This document shows positions 40,709 through 50,179 of a DNA stretch of 64,000 bases, in pieces (position 1 is the first letter of the stretch; each line of letters starts with the position of its first letter). The position numbers and the translations under genes were made by a program. Source of the stretch: Ancrocorticia sp047602305 (GTDB taxonomy: Bacteria; Actinomycetota; Actinomycetes; Actinomycetales; Actinomycetaceae); contig JASGHO010000001.1 in assembly GCA_047602305.1 (NCBI GenBank), positions 3,720,001 through 3,784,000 of the forward strand. The letters are read 5' to 3'. The notes under the pieces are model-generated. The model was not told where the DNA came from and made no database searches. It saw only the letters and a program-made list of their open reading frames with translations.

Positions 40709-41434
40709 CTAGGGCTGAGGCCACTGAGGATTCTCAGCTGGTCGAGAAATGGCCATTGCTTTGTCGATGTATTCGGATACCTGCGAGGTGTCCTTGAGGA
40801 CGTAACGTAGCAAAACATCAATGATGATTCGGTGCTGCTCGTCGCGAGTCATTTCCGCGAAGGTGGGCACGCCGAAGGTGGTGTTCATTGTGCTGTTGTG
40901 TTCGATCCTGAACAAGGAAATGGCCAGGCCGCACTGGTAGACGGACATGACTGTCGGTGCGTCGGGGCCGGTGCGGAAGAGTCCGGCTTCCACACAACGG
41001 GCGAAGGGCTCGCCGAAAGACTTGAGGATGGACTTGTTGATCTCGATGTTGATCGATTCAATCGCCTCGGAGCTTCCATCCGGATACTTGTTTTCCGAGG
41101 TGAGTAGCCTCAACCCGCCGGGGTTTTCCTCGGACCAGGTAACGGCGACGTCGATATGGACGGCAAAGTTGAGAAGGGGATCCTCGATACCCTGTGGAAC
41201 CTTGTCAACGAAGGATGACATGGTTGCGATGGCGTCATTGACGACGGCGATGTGTAGGCCCAGTTTGTTCTCGAAGTAGTAATAGATCATACGCTTCGAT
41301 GTGTTGGTGGCCTCAGCGATGGCGTCAATACGACTGCCGGAGAATCCGAACCTAGCGAACTCTTCGAGCGCGGCGTCCATGATGGCTTTCCGGGTGCCTT
41401 CGGGATCCCTCTTCAGGTTCTTCTTTGGGGGCAA
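40709..41434 (-). CDS. TetR/AcrR family transcriptional regulator
   Basis: 241 residues from TTG at 41434 (MPPKKNLKRDPEGTRKAIMDAAL), with AAGGAACA upstream. The HTH reads EEFARFGFSGSRIDAIAEATNTSKRMIYYYFENKLGLHIAVV, the full TetR signature. The C-terminal domain resembles that of RutR-type regulators (EAIESINIEINKSILKSFGEPFARCVEAG). It lies 55 bp upstream of aroE on the same strand and may control it or the upstream acyl-CoA ligase. Confidence 0.9.
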   Translation of the reverse strand: MPPKKNLKRDPEGTRKAIMDAALEEFARFGFSGSRIDAIAEATNTSKRMIYYYFENKLGLHIAVVNDAIATMSSFVDKVPQGIEDPLLNFAVHIDVAVTWSEENPGGLRLLTSENKYPDGSSEAIESINIEINKSILKSFGEPFARCVEAGLFRTGPDAPTVMSVYQCGLAISLFRIEHNSTMNTTFGVPTFAEMTRDEQHRIIIDVLLRYVLKDTSQVSEYIDKAMAISRPAENPQWPQP

Positions 41435-41549
41435 CGTTCTGTTCCTTGTGACTTCTAGAGAATAGTTGTGAGTGCAAGGAAAGGCGTCCGTGGGCGTGAG
41501 CTTCGGGCGTCTACAAGCAATAAGGAATTGACAGTATCATCAATAACCA

Positions 41550-41573
41550 ATATTGCACATCTTAGCACAATAT
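41550..41573. promoter_or_regulatory. Candidate TetR operator
   Basis: ATATTG-N12-CAATAT inverted repeat, in the AT-rich 173-bp gap between the acyl-CoA ligase stop and the TetR start. Its position suggests autoregulation. Confidence 0.45.
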
Positions 41574-41607
41574 GTATGAACATAAATGCGTTAGAGTGCG
41601 TGTATTG

Positions 41608-43425
41608 TTATTTCTTTGTTGGTGCCTTCCCTGAGTAGATATCTTCAATGGCATCGGCGTAGCGCGCAAGGACACGCGCCCGCTTCACTTTCAAGGACGG
41701 AGTGAGGAGGCCATTCTCCTGGGTGAAGTCCCCCGAAATAATGGAGAACTTCCGGATGGATTCCGCGCGAGAGACCTGATCATTGGTGCGGTCCACGGCG
41801 CGCTGGAGAGCATCAAGAACCTCGGGATGGCGCGATGCCTGGGCCACGTCCATAGCCGCAAGATTGTGGCTCGCCAGCCACCCCGGAAGCATTTCCGCGT
41901 CGAGCGTGATGAGAGCAGAGATGAAAGGCCGCTGATCACCGATCACCACAACCTGTGAGATGAGCGGATGTCCACGCAGCTTGTCCTCAAGAATTGCCGG
42001 AGCCACGTTCTTGCCGCCTGCGGTGACAATGAGTTCCTTCTTACGTCCGGTGATGGTGAGGAAGCCCTTGGCATCAAGCTCACCGACATCGCCGGTGTGG
42101 AACCATCCATCTTCGTCAATGACAGCGGCGGTCGCCTCAGGATTGCGGTGATATCCACGCATGATGTGCGGGCCACGCAAGAACACTTCGCCGTCGTCAG
42201 TGATGCGAACGGAGGTGCCGGGTAGCGGTTGGCCCACGCTTCCCATGACAAGGGCGTCGGGATGATTGACGGTTGCCGGACCGGTTGTCTCCGTCAAGCC
42301 GAACGCCTCGATCACTGTGAGGCCGATTCCGCGGAAGACGTGGCCGAGACGCTTGCCGAGCGGAGCGCCGGCGGATACGGCGTAGTGGCAGTCGGAACCC
42401 AGAACGGCCATCAACTTCGACCAGACGAGCTTGTTGGCGAGGGCACGCTTGACCCTGAAGACCGGGCCATGATGGGCCTTCTCCGAGTTCTCGACTGCCA
42501 CCTGAATAGCCCAGCGGAAGAGCTTCAGCTTCGTTCCGCCGCCGGTCTTCGCCTCGGCGGCGTTGTAAATCTTCTCCAGCACGCGCGGCACCACGAGGAG
42601 AGCGGTGGGTTTGAAACCTTCGAGGTCGGCGATGAGGCTGGCCGTGTTGGCCACGTGCCCGATGCGGCCCTTGCCCGCGATACCGAACAGGAAGACGATA
42701 CGAGCCATGATGTGGGCGAGGGGAAGGAAGAGGAGAACCCGCGAGGTCTCCTGATTGATGATTGCGCGCTCGTGCTTGATCACCGTGAGAGCCGAGAACA
42801 CCATGTTGCCGTGCGTAAGTTCCACGCCCTTCGGACGCCCCGTGGTTCCCGAGGTGTAAATAATGGTGGCGAGGGTGTCGGCGGTAACGGCCTCGCGCTG
42901 AACAAGGGCGGTGCCCTCACTGACCGACTCGGCCGCTTCGTAGAGCGCTGCGAATCCGTCGTCGTCCATGAGCATCGTGGGCATCAGTGCGTCGGTTCGT
43001 ACGGACTCGGTCAACTCCACGTGAGCGGAGGTGTCTGCGAAAACGAGTCGGACCTGCGAATCCTCCAGAATCCAGCGGATCTGTTCGGCGGAATCGGACT
43101 CGTAAATCGGGACGACGACGATGCCCACGCTGAGAGCCGCCATGTCCAGCAGGCTCCACTCGTAGGAGGTGGCCCCGAAAATCGCCATGGAGTCGCCGGG
43201 AGTGAGGCCCACACCGAGCAGGCCGCGGGCCACCCGGCGAACGGAGGTGTCGAACTCCGCTGCGGTTACCGGCAGCCACCTCGAACCAAAACGGCTCTTG
43301 CGTTCAATACAGACGCTGTCCGGGCGCCTTTGCGCACGAGTTTCAATGAGCCAGGGGACCGTCTTATGGGGTTCCAAGGTGGTCACCGGGTTGGCGCTCC
43401 AAGAACCGTCGGCGTGCTTCTTCAC
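41608..43425 (-). CDS. Long-chain fatty acid-CoA ligase (AMP-binding)
   Basis: About 605 residues. GTG at 43425 (MKKHADGSWSANP) has GAGGAG just upstream; the longer GTG at 43437 has none. AMP-binding motifs: IIYTSGTTGRPKGVELTHGN (P-loop-like), VIEAFGLTETTGPATVN, GWFHTGDVGELDAKGFLTITGRKKELIVTAGGKNVAP with the hinge and catalytic Lys region. It is of the FadD15/FACL type common in actinobacteria. It activates fatty acids with ATP and CoA at the membrane. A 173-bp gap with a TetR-type operator follows. Confidence 0.92.
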   Translation of the reverse strand: MKKHADGSWSANPVTTLEPHKTVPWLIETRAQRRPDSVCIERKSRFGSRWLPVTAAEFDTSVRRVARGLLGVGLTPGDSMAIFGATSYEWSLLDMAALSVGIVVVPIYESDSAEQIRWILEDSQVRLVFADTSAHVELTESVRTDALMPTMLMDDDGFAALYEAAESVSEGTALVQREAVTADTLATIIYTSGTTGRPKGVELTHGNMVFSALTVIKHERAIINQETSRVLLFLPLAHIMARIVFLFGIAGKGRIGHVANTASLIADLEGFKPTALLVVPRVLEKIYNAAEAKTGGGTKLKLFRWAIQVAVENSEKAHHGPVFRVKRALANKLVWSKLMAVLGSDCHYAVSAGAPLGKRLGHVFRGIGLTVIEAFGLTETTGPATVNHPDALVMGSVGQPLPGTSVRITDDGEVFLRGPHIMRGYHRNPEATAAVIDEDGWFHTGDVGELDAKGFLTITGRKKELIVTAGGKNVAPAILEDKLRGHPLISQVVVIGDQRPFISALITLDAEMLPGWLASHNLAAMDVAQASRHPEVLDALQRAVDRTNDQVSRAESIRKFSIISGDFTQENGLLTPSLKVKRARVLARYADAIEDIYSGKAPTKK

Positions 43426-43619
43426 GGTGCTCCTCACGGGATAAGTGGCATCGAGGTTAATGCGGTGTTACAAGGGAATGTAGCACATTGGATTGGGTGC
43501 ATTCGGGAGGGCCGGCAAGATGCGCGGGACTGGAATGTGGGCCTATCGGCGTGATCTCTAGATTCTGCCCGGGACAAAATGATTGCTGGTGTCAGTGCGT
43601 GGCGCTTTAGTCTGGTGCA

Positions 43620-44450
43620 ATGAAGATTGCACGCCTCAGCCTGGATCAGGGCCCTCGTTTTGCCGCGCTTGATGAAGAAACCGGAACCTACCTCGTTCTC
43701 TCCGATGATCCCCTGTTCGGGAAGATCGAAGCCACCGGTCAGCGAGTATCGGCCGCGGATGCTCACCTCGTGGCGCCGATGATTCCCCGCTCGAAGGTGG
43801 TGGGATTCTCCGGAACCTTCGAAACTGACGGTGGCGAGGCGGGCTCGCTCACCGACCTGACGATGTTCCTCAAGCCCAACACCTCGGTGATTGGCCCCGA
43901 CGATCCGATCGTATTGCCCAACTGGGCCCGGGTTGTGCGCCACGGCCCCGAACTCGCGGTGGTTATTGGCCGGGCCTGCAAGGACGTTGCTGTATCGAGG
44001 GTCAAGGACGTTGTTTTCGGATACACCGTTGCCAACGACGTCACGGCCGTTGCGGGGGACAGTGTTCGGTCCAAGAGCTTCGACACCTCGTGCCCGATCG
44101 GGCCGGTGATTGAGACGGACCTGGATGTTGCTGATCTGCGGCTGGAATCGAAGGTCGACGGCGAGGTGCGGCGCGAAGGATCGACCGCTGATCTGGCGTT
44201 CTCGGTGGCTGAGCTTGTTGCCTACGCGTCCTCCGTCTTCACCCTGCTTCCCGGCGACATCATTCTCACCGGGGCGCCCGCGGTTGTTGGCGAAGGTGGC
44301 TCGGACGAGGCTGGAGTTGGCGAGGCGGGTGCTGGAGCTGGCGCTGGTGCTGGTGGGGCAGGAGTTGGCGCAATTGAAGCCGGTCAGGATGTGGAAGTCT
44401 CGTGTGAAGGAATTGGCTCCTTCCGCAATCCGGTGCTGCGCCGAGGTTAG
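43620..44450 (+). CDS. Fumarylacetoacetate hydrolase (FAH) family protein with low-complexity insert
   Basis: 276 residues from ATG at 43620. FAH-fold residues: PRSKVVGFSGTFETD, FLKPNTSVIGPDDPIVLPNWARVVRHGPELAVVIGRACKDV with the metal-binding Glu, VFGYTVANDVTAVAGD, FDTSCPIGPVIET, and PGDIILTGAPAVVGEG. It is of the 5-oxopent-3-ene-1,2,5-tricarboxylate decarboxylase/oxaloacetate tautomerase type. Unusual is an insert of about 25 residues (EAGVGEAGAGAGAGAGGAG, repeats at 44306-44385) just before the end, where the family normally has G-x-x-V/M-x-P-G-D. The C-terminal coding region is duplicated past the stop. Confidence 0.88.
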   Translation: MKIARLSLDQGPRFAALDEETGTYLVLSDDPLFGKIEATGQRVSAADAHLVAPMIPRSKVVGFSGTFETDGGEAGSLTDLTMFLKPNTSVIGPDDPIVLPNWARVVRHGPELAVVIGRACKDVAVSRVKDVVFGYTVANDVTAVAGDSVRSKSFDTSCPIGPVIETDLDVADLRLESKVDGEVRREGSTADLAFSVAELVAYASSVFTLLPGDIILTGAPAVVGEGGSDEAGVGEAGAGAGAGAGGAGVGAIEAGQDVEVSCEGIGSFRNPVLRRG

Positions 44451-44533
44451 ACCACGACGATCAGCGGAGTGAAGGATTGGGTTCCTTCCGCAATCTGGTG
44501 CTGCGCCGACGTTAGACCATGACAATCAGCGAA
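44404..44533 (+). repeat. 65-bp tandem duplication at the end of the FAH gene
   Basis: 44404-44468 and 44469-44533 are about 88% alike, both beginning GTGAAGGA and containing CTTCCGCAATC and GGTGCTGCGCCGA. The first copy contains the FAH stop. The second is untranslated. Confidence 0.75.
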
Positions 44534-44594
44534 GTGAAGGGTTTGTACACGAAGTCGGCGTTTTTAGCCGGGGTGTCGTGTACAAACCCTTCAC
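44534..44594. terminator. 18-bp perfect hairpin between convergent genes
   Basis: GTGAAGGGTTTGTACACG (44534-44551) pairs exactly with 44577-44594 around a 25-base loop containing GTTTTTAGCC. A partial third copy, GTACAAACCCCTCAC, follows into the end of the lyase gene. Probably ends both transcripts. Confidence 0.65.
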
Positions 44595-44610
44595 TTGGCG
44601 TACAAACCCC

Positions 44611-45786
44611 TCACTTGGCGGACGAGTAGAGCGCCCGTTCGATGCGGTCGAGTGCCTCGACGAGGATGTGACGCGGGGTCGCGAAGATCATCCGGGCGAA
44701 ATCGGAGTAAGCGCTGCCGCATGCGCTACCCGGGGTGAGTGCCACCCCGGCCTCATCGCGCAGGAAGGCCGCGGGATTCTTTCCGCCAAATACGCCTCGA
44801 CCCGCCAACTCGCTAAAGTCGAGCAGAGTGATGTAGGTACCCTCCACGGGAGCCATGCTCACCCCATCCCATGCGGCTACACGGTCCTGAAGAAGGTCGC
44901 GGTTGCCACGCAGGTACTCGCGGACATCGTCGTTCCACTGCTGTGACGTGGTGAAACAAACGCCTGCCGCGCGGGCACCCACCGTAGAGGTGGGCTCGGT
45001 GGCGGCGTGGGAGTGTGGTTTGAAAGCCTCCCAGTCGGCGTCGTTGTTGAAGATGAGCTGGGCGCACTTGAGGCCGGGGATATTCCAGCCCTTGGAGGAA
45101 GCGACAGCGGTGATGGTGTGGCTCGGTGCCTGCTCACTCACCGTGGCGTAAGGAATATAGGTGCCGTCAAGAATGAGCGGCACGTGGATGGCGTCCTCGA
45201 ACACCCGTCCGTTGTACTTGGTGACGAGGGCGTCGAGGGCCGCAAGCTCCTCGCGGGTGAGGCAGCGGCCGGTGGGATTCCACGGATTGCACAACACAAC
45301 CACTTCGGCGCCACGCTGGAAACCAGCCTCGATACCCTCCAGATCCATGTGCCACAGGCCGTCATCGCCGCGCAAACTCGGAACTTCAATTACCTCGCGG
45401 TCAAACTCGCCGGGGATGGTGAGGAAAGGCATGTACGCCGGAGTGGGGACGATGACCGGGGAACCGGGCGTGGAGAAATGCTCGATCGTCAGGCGCAGGC
45501 CCGCGAGGACCTCGGGAAGGAGAAGCATGCGGCTGGTGTCGGGTGTCCAGCCGAAACGGGAAAGCCACTGGGAGGTGGCGCTCAGGATGGCGTCGGCCTC
45601 GTGAGGAGGCAGGTACCCGAGCGAGCCGCGATGGGCCTCATCGATGAGGTAGTCGCGAATCTCAGGGCTGATTCCGAAATCCATCTCCGCGACCCACATG
45701 CCGATCGTGCCAGGGAAAGCAGACCACTTGCGTGACCTCTCTGCGGTGAGCTCTTCAATTGTGCGGTTCTCGAAATCAAATGCCAT
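44611..45786 (-). CDS. MalY/PatB-type PLP enzyme (cystathionine beta-lyase-like)
   Basis: 391 residues from ATG at 45786. Class I/II aminotransferase fold with MalY/PatB features: KWSAFPGTIGMWVAEMDFGISPEI, LGYLPPHEADAI, VVLCNPWNPTGRCLTREEL (Asn binding PLP), VFEDAIHVPLIL, and TAVASSKGWNIPGLKCAQ with the Schiff-base Lys. C-S lyases of this type cleave cystathionine or cysteine conjugates. Some also act as aminotransferases. Convergent with the FAH gene. Confidence 0.9.
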   Translation of the reverse strand: MAFDFENRTIEELTAERSRKWSAFPGTIGMWVAEMDFGISPEIRDYLIDEAHRGSLGYLPPHEADAILSATSQWLSRFGWTPDTSRMLLLPEVLAGLRLTIEHFSTPGSPVIVPTPAYMPFLTIPGEFDREVIEVPSLRGDDGLWHMDLEGIEAGFQRGAEVVVLCNPWNPTGRCLTREELAALDALVTKYNGRVFEDAIHVPLILDGTYIPYATVSEQAPSHTITAVASSKGWNIPGLKCAQLIFNNDADWEAFKPHSHAATEPTSTVGARAAGVCFTTSQQWNDDVREYLRGNRDLLQDRVAAWDGVSMAPVEGTYITLLDFSELAGRGVFGGKNPAAFLRDEAGVALTPGSACGSAYSDFARMIFATPRHILVEALDRIERALYSSAK

Positions 45787-46024
45787 GACACTAGCCTATA
45801 CGCCCCGTGGGTGAGGCGACTGATGGTGACCGTCACCCGGGTGCCGTGGGGACGTGGGCGGATTTCGTCGTGCCCCTGCGGGGTCAGCCGACTTCCTCAT
45901 CCTCACTAACGCGAGTGAACTCGCGTCGTTCGGATTTCGTCGTCGTCAAAATTCCCCAAATGTAGCGAACCGGACGTTCCTTGTACCGGCGGGGTGGCGC
46001 GGGCCGGGTTATCCTAGGAAGACC

Positions 46025-47533
46025 ATGGCTATTACCACTGCTGCGGGCTCAGATATCCGCGTTCGCTTCTGTCCTTCGCCCACCGGAACCCCTCACGTGG
46101 GTATGGTGCGCACCTGTCTCTTCAACTACGCCTACGCGCGTCATGTTGGCGGCACCTTCGTCTTCCGTATCGAGGATACGGACGCCGCCCGTGACTCCGA
46201 GGAATCCTTCAACCAGATTATCGACTCGCTCAAGTGGCTCGGTCTCGACTGGGACGAGGGTGTCGGTGTGGGCGGCCCGCACGGCCCCTACCGCCAGTCC
46301 GAGCGCGGCGAGATCTACCGCGACGTCGCGGCCAAGCTGCTCGCAGGCGGCTACGCTTACGAGTCCTTCTCCACGCCCGCAGAGATCGAGGCGCGTCACA
46401 AGGCCAAGGGCGAGGATCCCAAGCTCGGCTACGACGGCTTCGATCGCGACCTCACCGAGGAGCAGAAGGCCGCCTTCCGCGCCGAGGGCCGCGAGCCCGT
46501 GCTGCGCATGCGCATGCCCGATACGGACGTCACCTTCGACGATCTGGTGCGCGGCGAGATCACCTTCAAGGCCGGATCGGTGCCGGACTACGTCATCGTG
46601 CGTGCCAACGGCGACCCGCTCTACACCCTTACCAACCCCGTCGACGACGCGATGATGCAGATCACGCACGTGCTGCGCGGCGAGGACCTGCTCTCCTCCA
46701 CCCCGCGTCAGATCGTGTTGTACGCGGCGCTCGAGAAGCTCGGCATTGCCGGCTTCACCCCGCGCTTCGGCCACCTGCCCTACGTGATGGGCGAGGGCAA
46801 CAAGAAGCTCTCCAAGCGTGACCCCGAATCCAACCTGCTGCTGCACCGCCAGCGCGGCATGATTCCCGAGGGTTTGGTGAATTACCTCGGGCTGCTTGGT
46901 TGGTCCATCGCTGCTGACCGTGACATCTTCTCCATGGAGGAAATGATCGAGGCCTTCGACATTTCTGACGTGAACCCCAACCCGGCACGCTTCGACGACA
47001 AGAAGTGCGTGGCCACCAACGCCGACCACATCCGCCTGCTGGACGTGGAGGACTACCGCGCCCGCCTGGTTCCCTATCTGCACGACGGCGGCGTGGTGAG
47101 CGCTGCTTCTTACAACGAGTTGACTGACGGCGAGCGTGCGCTACTCGATGCTGCCGCTCCGCTGGCGCAGACCCGCATGCAGCTGCTCGGTGAGGCCGCC
47201 GATTTGATGCGGTTCCTTTTTGTTGGCGCCGATGCGATTGAGTACAACGAGAAGGCTGTGGCCAAGCTGCGCGACACGGCGGCGGCCGCGCTCGCGGCCG
47301 CCGCCGAGGTCCTGGCCGGGGTTGAGGACTTCACCGCCGAGAACATCAAGGCTGGTTTGGACGCCAAGCTGGTGGCCGAGATGGAGATCAAGCCGCGCTT
47401 CGCGTTCGGGCCTCTGTTTGTTGCCATGACCGGCACGAACGTCTCCCTGCCGGTGGTCGATTCCATTGCCATCCTCGGCAAGGATGAGGCCGTGGCGCGC
47501 ATCGAGAAGCTGCTCGCGCACCTGGGCGAGTAA
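46025..47533 (+). CDS. gltX: Glutamate-tRNA ligase
   Basis: 502 residues from ATG at 46025 (MAITTAAGSDIRVRF); AGGAAG upstream decides this over in-frame starts back to 45854. The HIGH-equivalent is CPSPTGTPHVGMVRT, followed by FRIEDTDAARDSEESF. The KMSKS-equivalent is NKKLSKRDPESNLLLHR. The C-terminal anticodon-binding domain is helical (AAALAAAAEVLAGVEDFTAENIKAGLDA). Standard class I enzyme charging tRNA-Glu; the two tRNA-Glu genes lie 2.2 kb downstream. A strong nested hairpin follows the stop. Confidence 0.96.
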   Translation: MAITTAAGSDIRVRFCPSPTGTPHVGMVRTCLFNYAYARHVGGTFVFRIEDTDAARDSEESFNQIIDSLKWLGLDWDEGVGVGGPHGPYRQSERGEIYRDVAAKLLAGGYAYESFSTPAEIEARHKAKGEDPKLGYDGFDRDLTEEQKAAFRAEGREPVLRMRMPDTDVTFDDLVRGEITFKAGSVPDYVIVRANGDPLYTLTNPVDDAMMQITHVLRGEDLLSSTPRQIVLYAALEKLGIAGFTPRFGHLPYVMGEGNKKLSKRDPESNLLLHRQRGMIPEGLVNYLGLLGWSIAADRDIFSMEEMIEAFDISDVNPNPARFDDKKCVATNADHIRLLDVEDYRARLVPYLHDGGVVSAASYNELTDGERALLDAAAPLAQTRMQLLGEAADLMRFLFVGADAIEYNEKAVAKLRDTAAAALAAAAEVLAGVEDFTAENIKAGLDAKLVAEMEIKPRFAFGPLFVAMTGTNVSLPVVDSIAILGKDEAVARIEKLLAHLGE

Positions 47534-47578
47534 TTTCGTCCCATGCTCGTTCCCGTGCCTGAAGAGGTCACGGTTGGA

Positions 47579-47638
47579 GGGAGAGGCCACGTTGTGTAGA
47601 CGTGGCCTCTCCCCGTCATGGTGACCTCTTGATGGAGG
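47579..47638 (+). terminator. Nested hairpin after gltX
   Basis: GAGAGGCCACG/CGTGGCCTCTC (47581-47591/47601-47611) sits within an outer GAGGTCAC/GTGACCTC pair. A related hairpin, AGAGGTCACGGTT/AACCGTGGCCTCT, is at 47702-47748. Confidence 0.65.
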
Positions 47639-47874
47639 GGAAGAGGAGAGGGCGCGGGAGAAGGTCGGCGGTCCGGAGCTCATAGAGGTAACGGTTTCGT
47701 GGAGAGGTCACGGTTCGCAGGTGTCACCTGTACATGGAACCGTGGCCTCTTCGGGTACCAGCATGCTGGCTGTGAAGGTTACGCAGCCACCTTCTTGTCC
47801 GTGTGTGGGGCTCTGTCCGTGTTCTTATGCCGTCGTCGTGCTACCGGCGCAGCTTCCGCTTGTAAGCTGGATAC

Positions 47875-49425
47875 ATGTTTGGACGCAAGGCACAGCAGCA
47901 GGGCAATCGGATTGTGGACCCGGGGGAGTGCATGGTCCGCCCCGGAATTATCCAGCGCACGTGGCTGGGGGAGCTGGCAAAATCGCTTGCCCAGTTGGGG
48001 CAGCCCTACGGTTCGGACCGCAGACCGTGGGCGGCTAACCTCGACTCCTTGTATGAACTCGACATGGTATTGGACATGTCGATTCGTGACGGCGGCGCAG
48101 GCATATTTTTGACATCAAATGCGTTTGTCGGCGATATGTCGGAGCCCGGCGATGCGCATCTGACTGGATCCTCGGGAGCCACGGGAGGGGGCACAGGCGG
48201 CGAACCCGCCACCACACCCGGCCTCCCGCCCGGATTCCCAGAGCAACCCCGGGACCGCGAGGAACTCGAACTCTACTGTGAGGAGTTCGGTATGCGTGCG
48301 ATCAACTGGATCATCGCGGCTTTGGACGCGCCAAACGGAGCACTGGTTGCCGGCGAGGAGAACGACGCCGTCGTCGCCCGCCTTGCCCTGCGTTCCCTCA
48401 GCTCACTGACGGTGTCCTACGCGTTCAGCAGCTATGAGAAGGACATGGTCGTTGATGCCCTATGCGGAGCGGATGTGCGTGAGCGGCTTGACCGGCTCGC
48501 CCTGCGAATTCTGGCTCTGCCGCAGCTGGCGTGGTGGAGTGAGGAATTTGACCCGGAACATTACATATTCCATAGTCCAGCCGCATGGACTGGGGTCACT
48601 GTCAGCCAGCCTGGCGAGCCGCTGCCACCTGAGCTACTGCGCCAGCGCGGTATCGGTCGCCTTTCCATGAAGGACCGCCAGGTCACCGCGCAATTCCGGA
48701 CAGTGGACAAGGAGTTCCGTGACCTCGCGCGCGCCTTTGGCACCAACTGGTGGCCGCAGAGCCAGATTTCTGGAAAGACGCCCGTCAGTTACCGCTCCAC
48801 CAGCCCCGAGTGGTTCGTGCCCAGCCGGGCCGAACTACAGATCGGCTTGGGGAAGCTTGCGCGCGAACAGGTTGATGCCGTCGAGGAACGCTATCTCGAC
48901 GAACTTGCCCGCAACAACGGCGCAGTGTGTACAGGACAGTTTCTCGGCGACGACGCCGGCGACCGCCCGCTGTGTGCGCTGGTCAAGCGGGAGTTGGAGA
49001 CGGGCGAGCGACGCATTCTCACGATCCATTCCGGGCGCGATTGGACGGATCTGGTTAGTCGATTCCCCATGGTGTTGGTGTGTACCGGGACGTCAGATGA
49101 ACCTGAGACATGGGGCGGCAATGCACGCGGCGTGTGGGTAACCGTCGATTGGGAACGCGCCTCCCAGGAGTACGACGGTATCTATCTCAGTGTGCTGGGA
49201 GCCCTCGACGCCTCCTACGTGCCACTTCGCGTGGCAATTCCCGGCCCGCGCGGGATTCGCGAATGTTGGACCATGATGACCGGCTGGGTTCCGGGCTCGG
49301 TCCTGTGGTTGAACGACCCGCTCGGTACTTGGCCGGAGATCCCGGAGTGGAGTTTCGACGACGTCCAGCGCGAGTACGAGGAGGCGCTCGCTCGATTGGG
49401 GGCTTCGAAGAACGACGGCGAATAG
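47875..49425 (+). CDS. Hypothetical actinobacterial protein
   Basis: 516 residues from ATG at 47875 (MFGRKAQQQGNRIVDPGE). No signal peptide or transmembrane helix. A Gly/Thr/Pro-rich linker (~100-130) separates a short N-terminal part from a helical central domain and a C-terminal part with repeated Trp (NWWPQSQISGKTPVSYRSTSPEWFVPSRAELQIGLGKLAREQVDAVEERYLDELARNNG, WVTVDWERASQEYDGIYLSVLGAL). I recognise no family. Single gene between gltX and the tRNA cluster. Confidence 0.75.
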   Translation: MFGRKAQQQGNRIVDPGECMVRPGIIQRTWLGELAKSLAQLGQPYGSDRRPWAANLDSLYELDMVLDMSIRDGGAGIFLTSNAFVGDMSEPGDAHLTGSSGATGGGTGGEPATTPGLPPGFPEQPRDREELELYCEEFGMRAINWIIAALDAPNGALVAGEENDAVVARLALRSLSSLTVSYAFSSYEKDMVVDALCGADVRERLDRLALRILALPQLAWWSEEFDPEHYIFHSPAAWTGVTVSQPGEPLPPELLRQRGIGRLSMKDRQVTAQFRTVDKEFRDLARAFGTNWWPQSQISGKTPVSYRSTSPEWFVPSRAELQIGLGKLAREQVDAVEERYLDELARNNGAVCTGQFLGDDAGDRPLCALVKRELETGERRILTIHSGRDWTDLVSRFPMVLVCTGTSDEPETWGGNARGVWVTVDWERASQEYDGIYLSVLGALDASYVPLRVAIPGPRGIRECWTMMTGWVPGSVLWLNDPLGTWPEIPEWSFDDVQREYEEALARLGASKNDGE

Positions 49426-49664
49426 CCACTTCCGCCCCATGAGTGTCAGAAAACACATGTGTGGGTTACGGGCTAGTGGCGTGGGAAACTGGGGGTCTGG
49501 AGCGGGCTGAATGGGGGCGTCGTCGTCGAAAAATGTTGATATGGCGCCGAAAGGTGCTCGTGTGATCCAGCTATCATGTCGCCGATTTGAAACCGGTGCG
49601 CGATCCCGGTAGAGTTCTTTGCTGTCGCCGATCGGGGAAACCTGAGACAAGCGGTAAAAACCCT

Positions 49665-49736
49665 TGGGGTATGGTGTAATTGGCAACACAGGTGATTCTG
49701 GTTCATCCGTTCTAGGTTCGAGTCCTGGTACCCCAG
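49665..49736 (+). tRNA. tRNA-Gln (anticodon CUG)
   Basis: Acceptor TGGGGTA/TACCCCA with discriminator G, D-arm TGGTGTAATTGGCAACACA, anticodon stem GGTGA/TCATC with loop TTCTGGT (anticodon CTG), T-arm CTAGGTTCGAGTCCTGG. No encoded CCA. Confidence 0.93.
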
Positions 49737-49776
49737 CGAATAACTGAATAGTTTATTCAGCACGTAAGTGCGCAAG

Positions 49777-49849
49777 GCCCCCATCGTCTAGCGGCCTAGG
49801 ACATCGCCCTCTCACGGCGGTAACACCGGTTCAAATCCGGTTGGGGGTA
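49777..49849 (+). tRNA. tRNA-Glu (anticodon CUC), copy 1
   Basis: Acceptor GCCCCCA/TGGGGGT with discriminator A, TCGTCTAGCGGCCTAGGACA D-arm, anticodon loop with CTC, T-arm CCGGTTCAAATCCGG. Identical to copy 2. Confidence 0.95.
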
Positions 49850-49901
49850 CTGGAAAACGAAGAGAGTGAACGGAAACGTTCGCGATCCAAGTGATCCTGA
49901 G

Positions 49902-49974
49902 GCCCCCATCGTCTAGCGGCCTAGGACATCGCCCTCTCACGGCGGTAACACCGGTTCAAATCCGGTTGGGGGTA
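49902..49974 (+). tRNA. tRNA-Glu (anticodon CUC), copy 2
   Basis: Same sequence as the copy at 49777-49849, 52 bases downstream of it. Followed directly by a T-tract terminator. Confidence 0.95.
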
Positions 49975-49983
49975 CCAAACAAA

Positions 49984-50017
49984 CTCGCAGAGCCCACAAG
50001 GTTCTGCGAGTTTTTTT
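49984..50017 (+). terminator. Rho-independent terminator of the tRNA cluster
   Basis: CTCGCAGA/TCTGCGAG stem with an 11-base loop, followed by seven Ts. Confidence 0.88.
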
Positions 50018-50098
50018 GTATGTCTGGCCGGGCGCCCGGAACTTGAGGTCCGCGGGAGTGCTATCGGTAGCGGGCTGGGAAGGTCAGGTGCTCGTCCC

Positions 50099-50179
50099 AA
50101 AGGAGTGTCGTTTTCGGATACACGTAACGCATTTTCCGTGGGAAAAACTGTCGCACCTTGCGGAAAACGCCACTCCTTT
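50099..50179. repeat. Nested inverted repeats upstream of the response regulator
   Basis: AAAGGAGTGTCGTTTTCGG mirrors CGGAAAACGCCACTCCTTT (50161-50179) with one mismatch. Inside is TTTTCC-GTG-GGAAAA (50132-50146). Just right, GATCGATC occurs twice around 50185-50215. This is the whole content of the 324-bp gap 49975-50298 apart from the terminator. Confidence 0.6.

Noticed and set aside
42229..43554. 441-residue plus-strand frame
   Set aside because: Antisense shadow of the acyl-CoA ligase; no domain and His/Glu-rich composition.
46049..47083. 344-residue minus-strand frame
   Set aside because: Antisense shadow of gltX caused by high GC codon bias.
49473..49784. 103-residue minus frame containing GYQDSNLERMNQ
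   Set aside because: Antisense translation of tRNA-Gln; artefact of the same kind.
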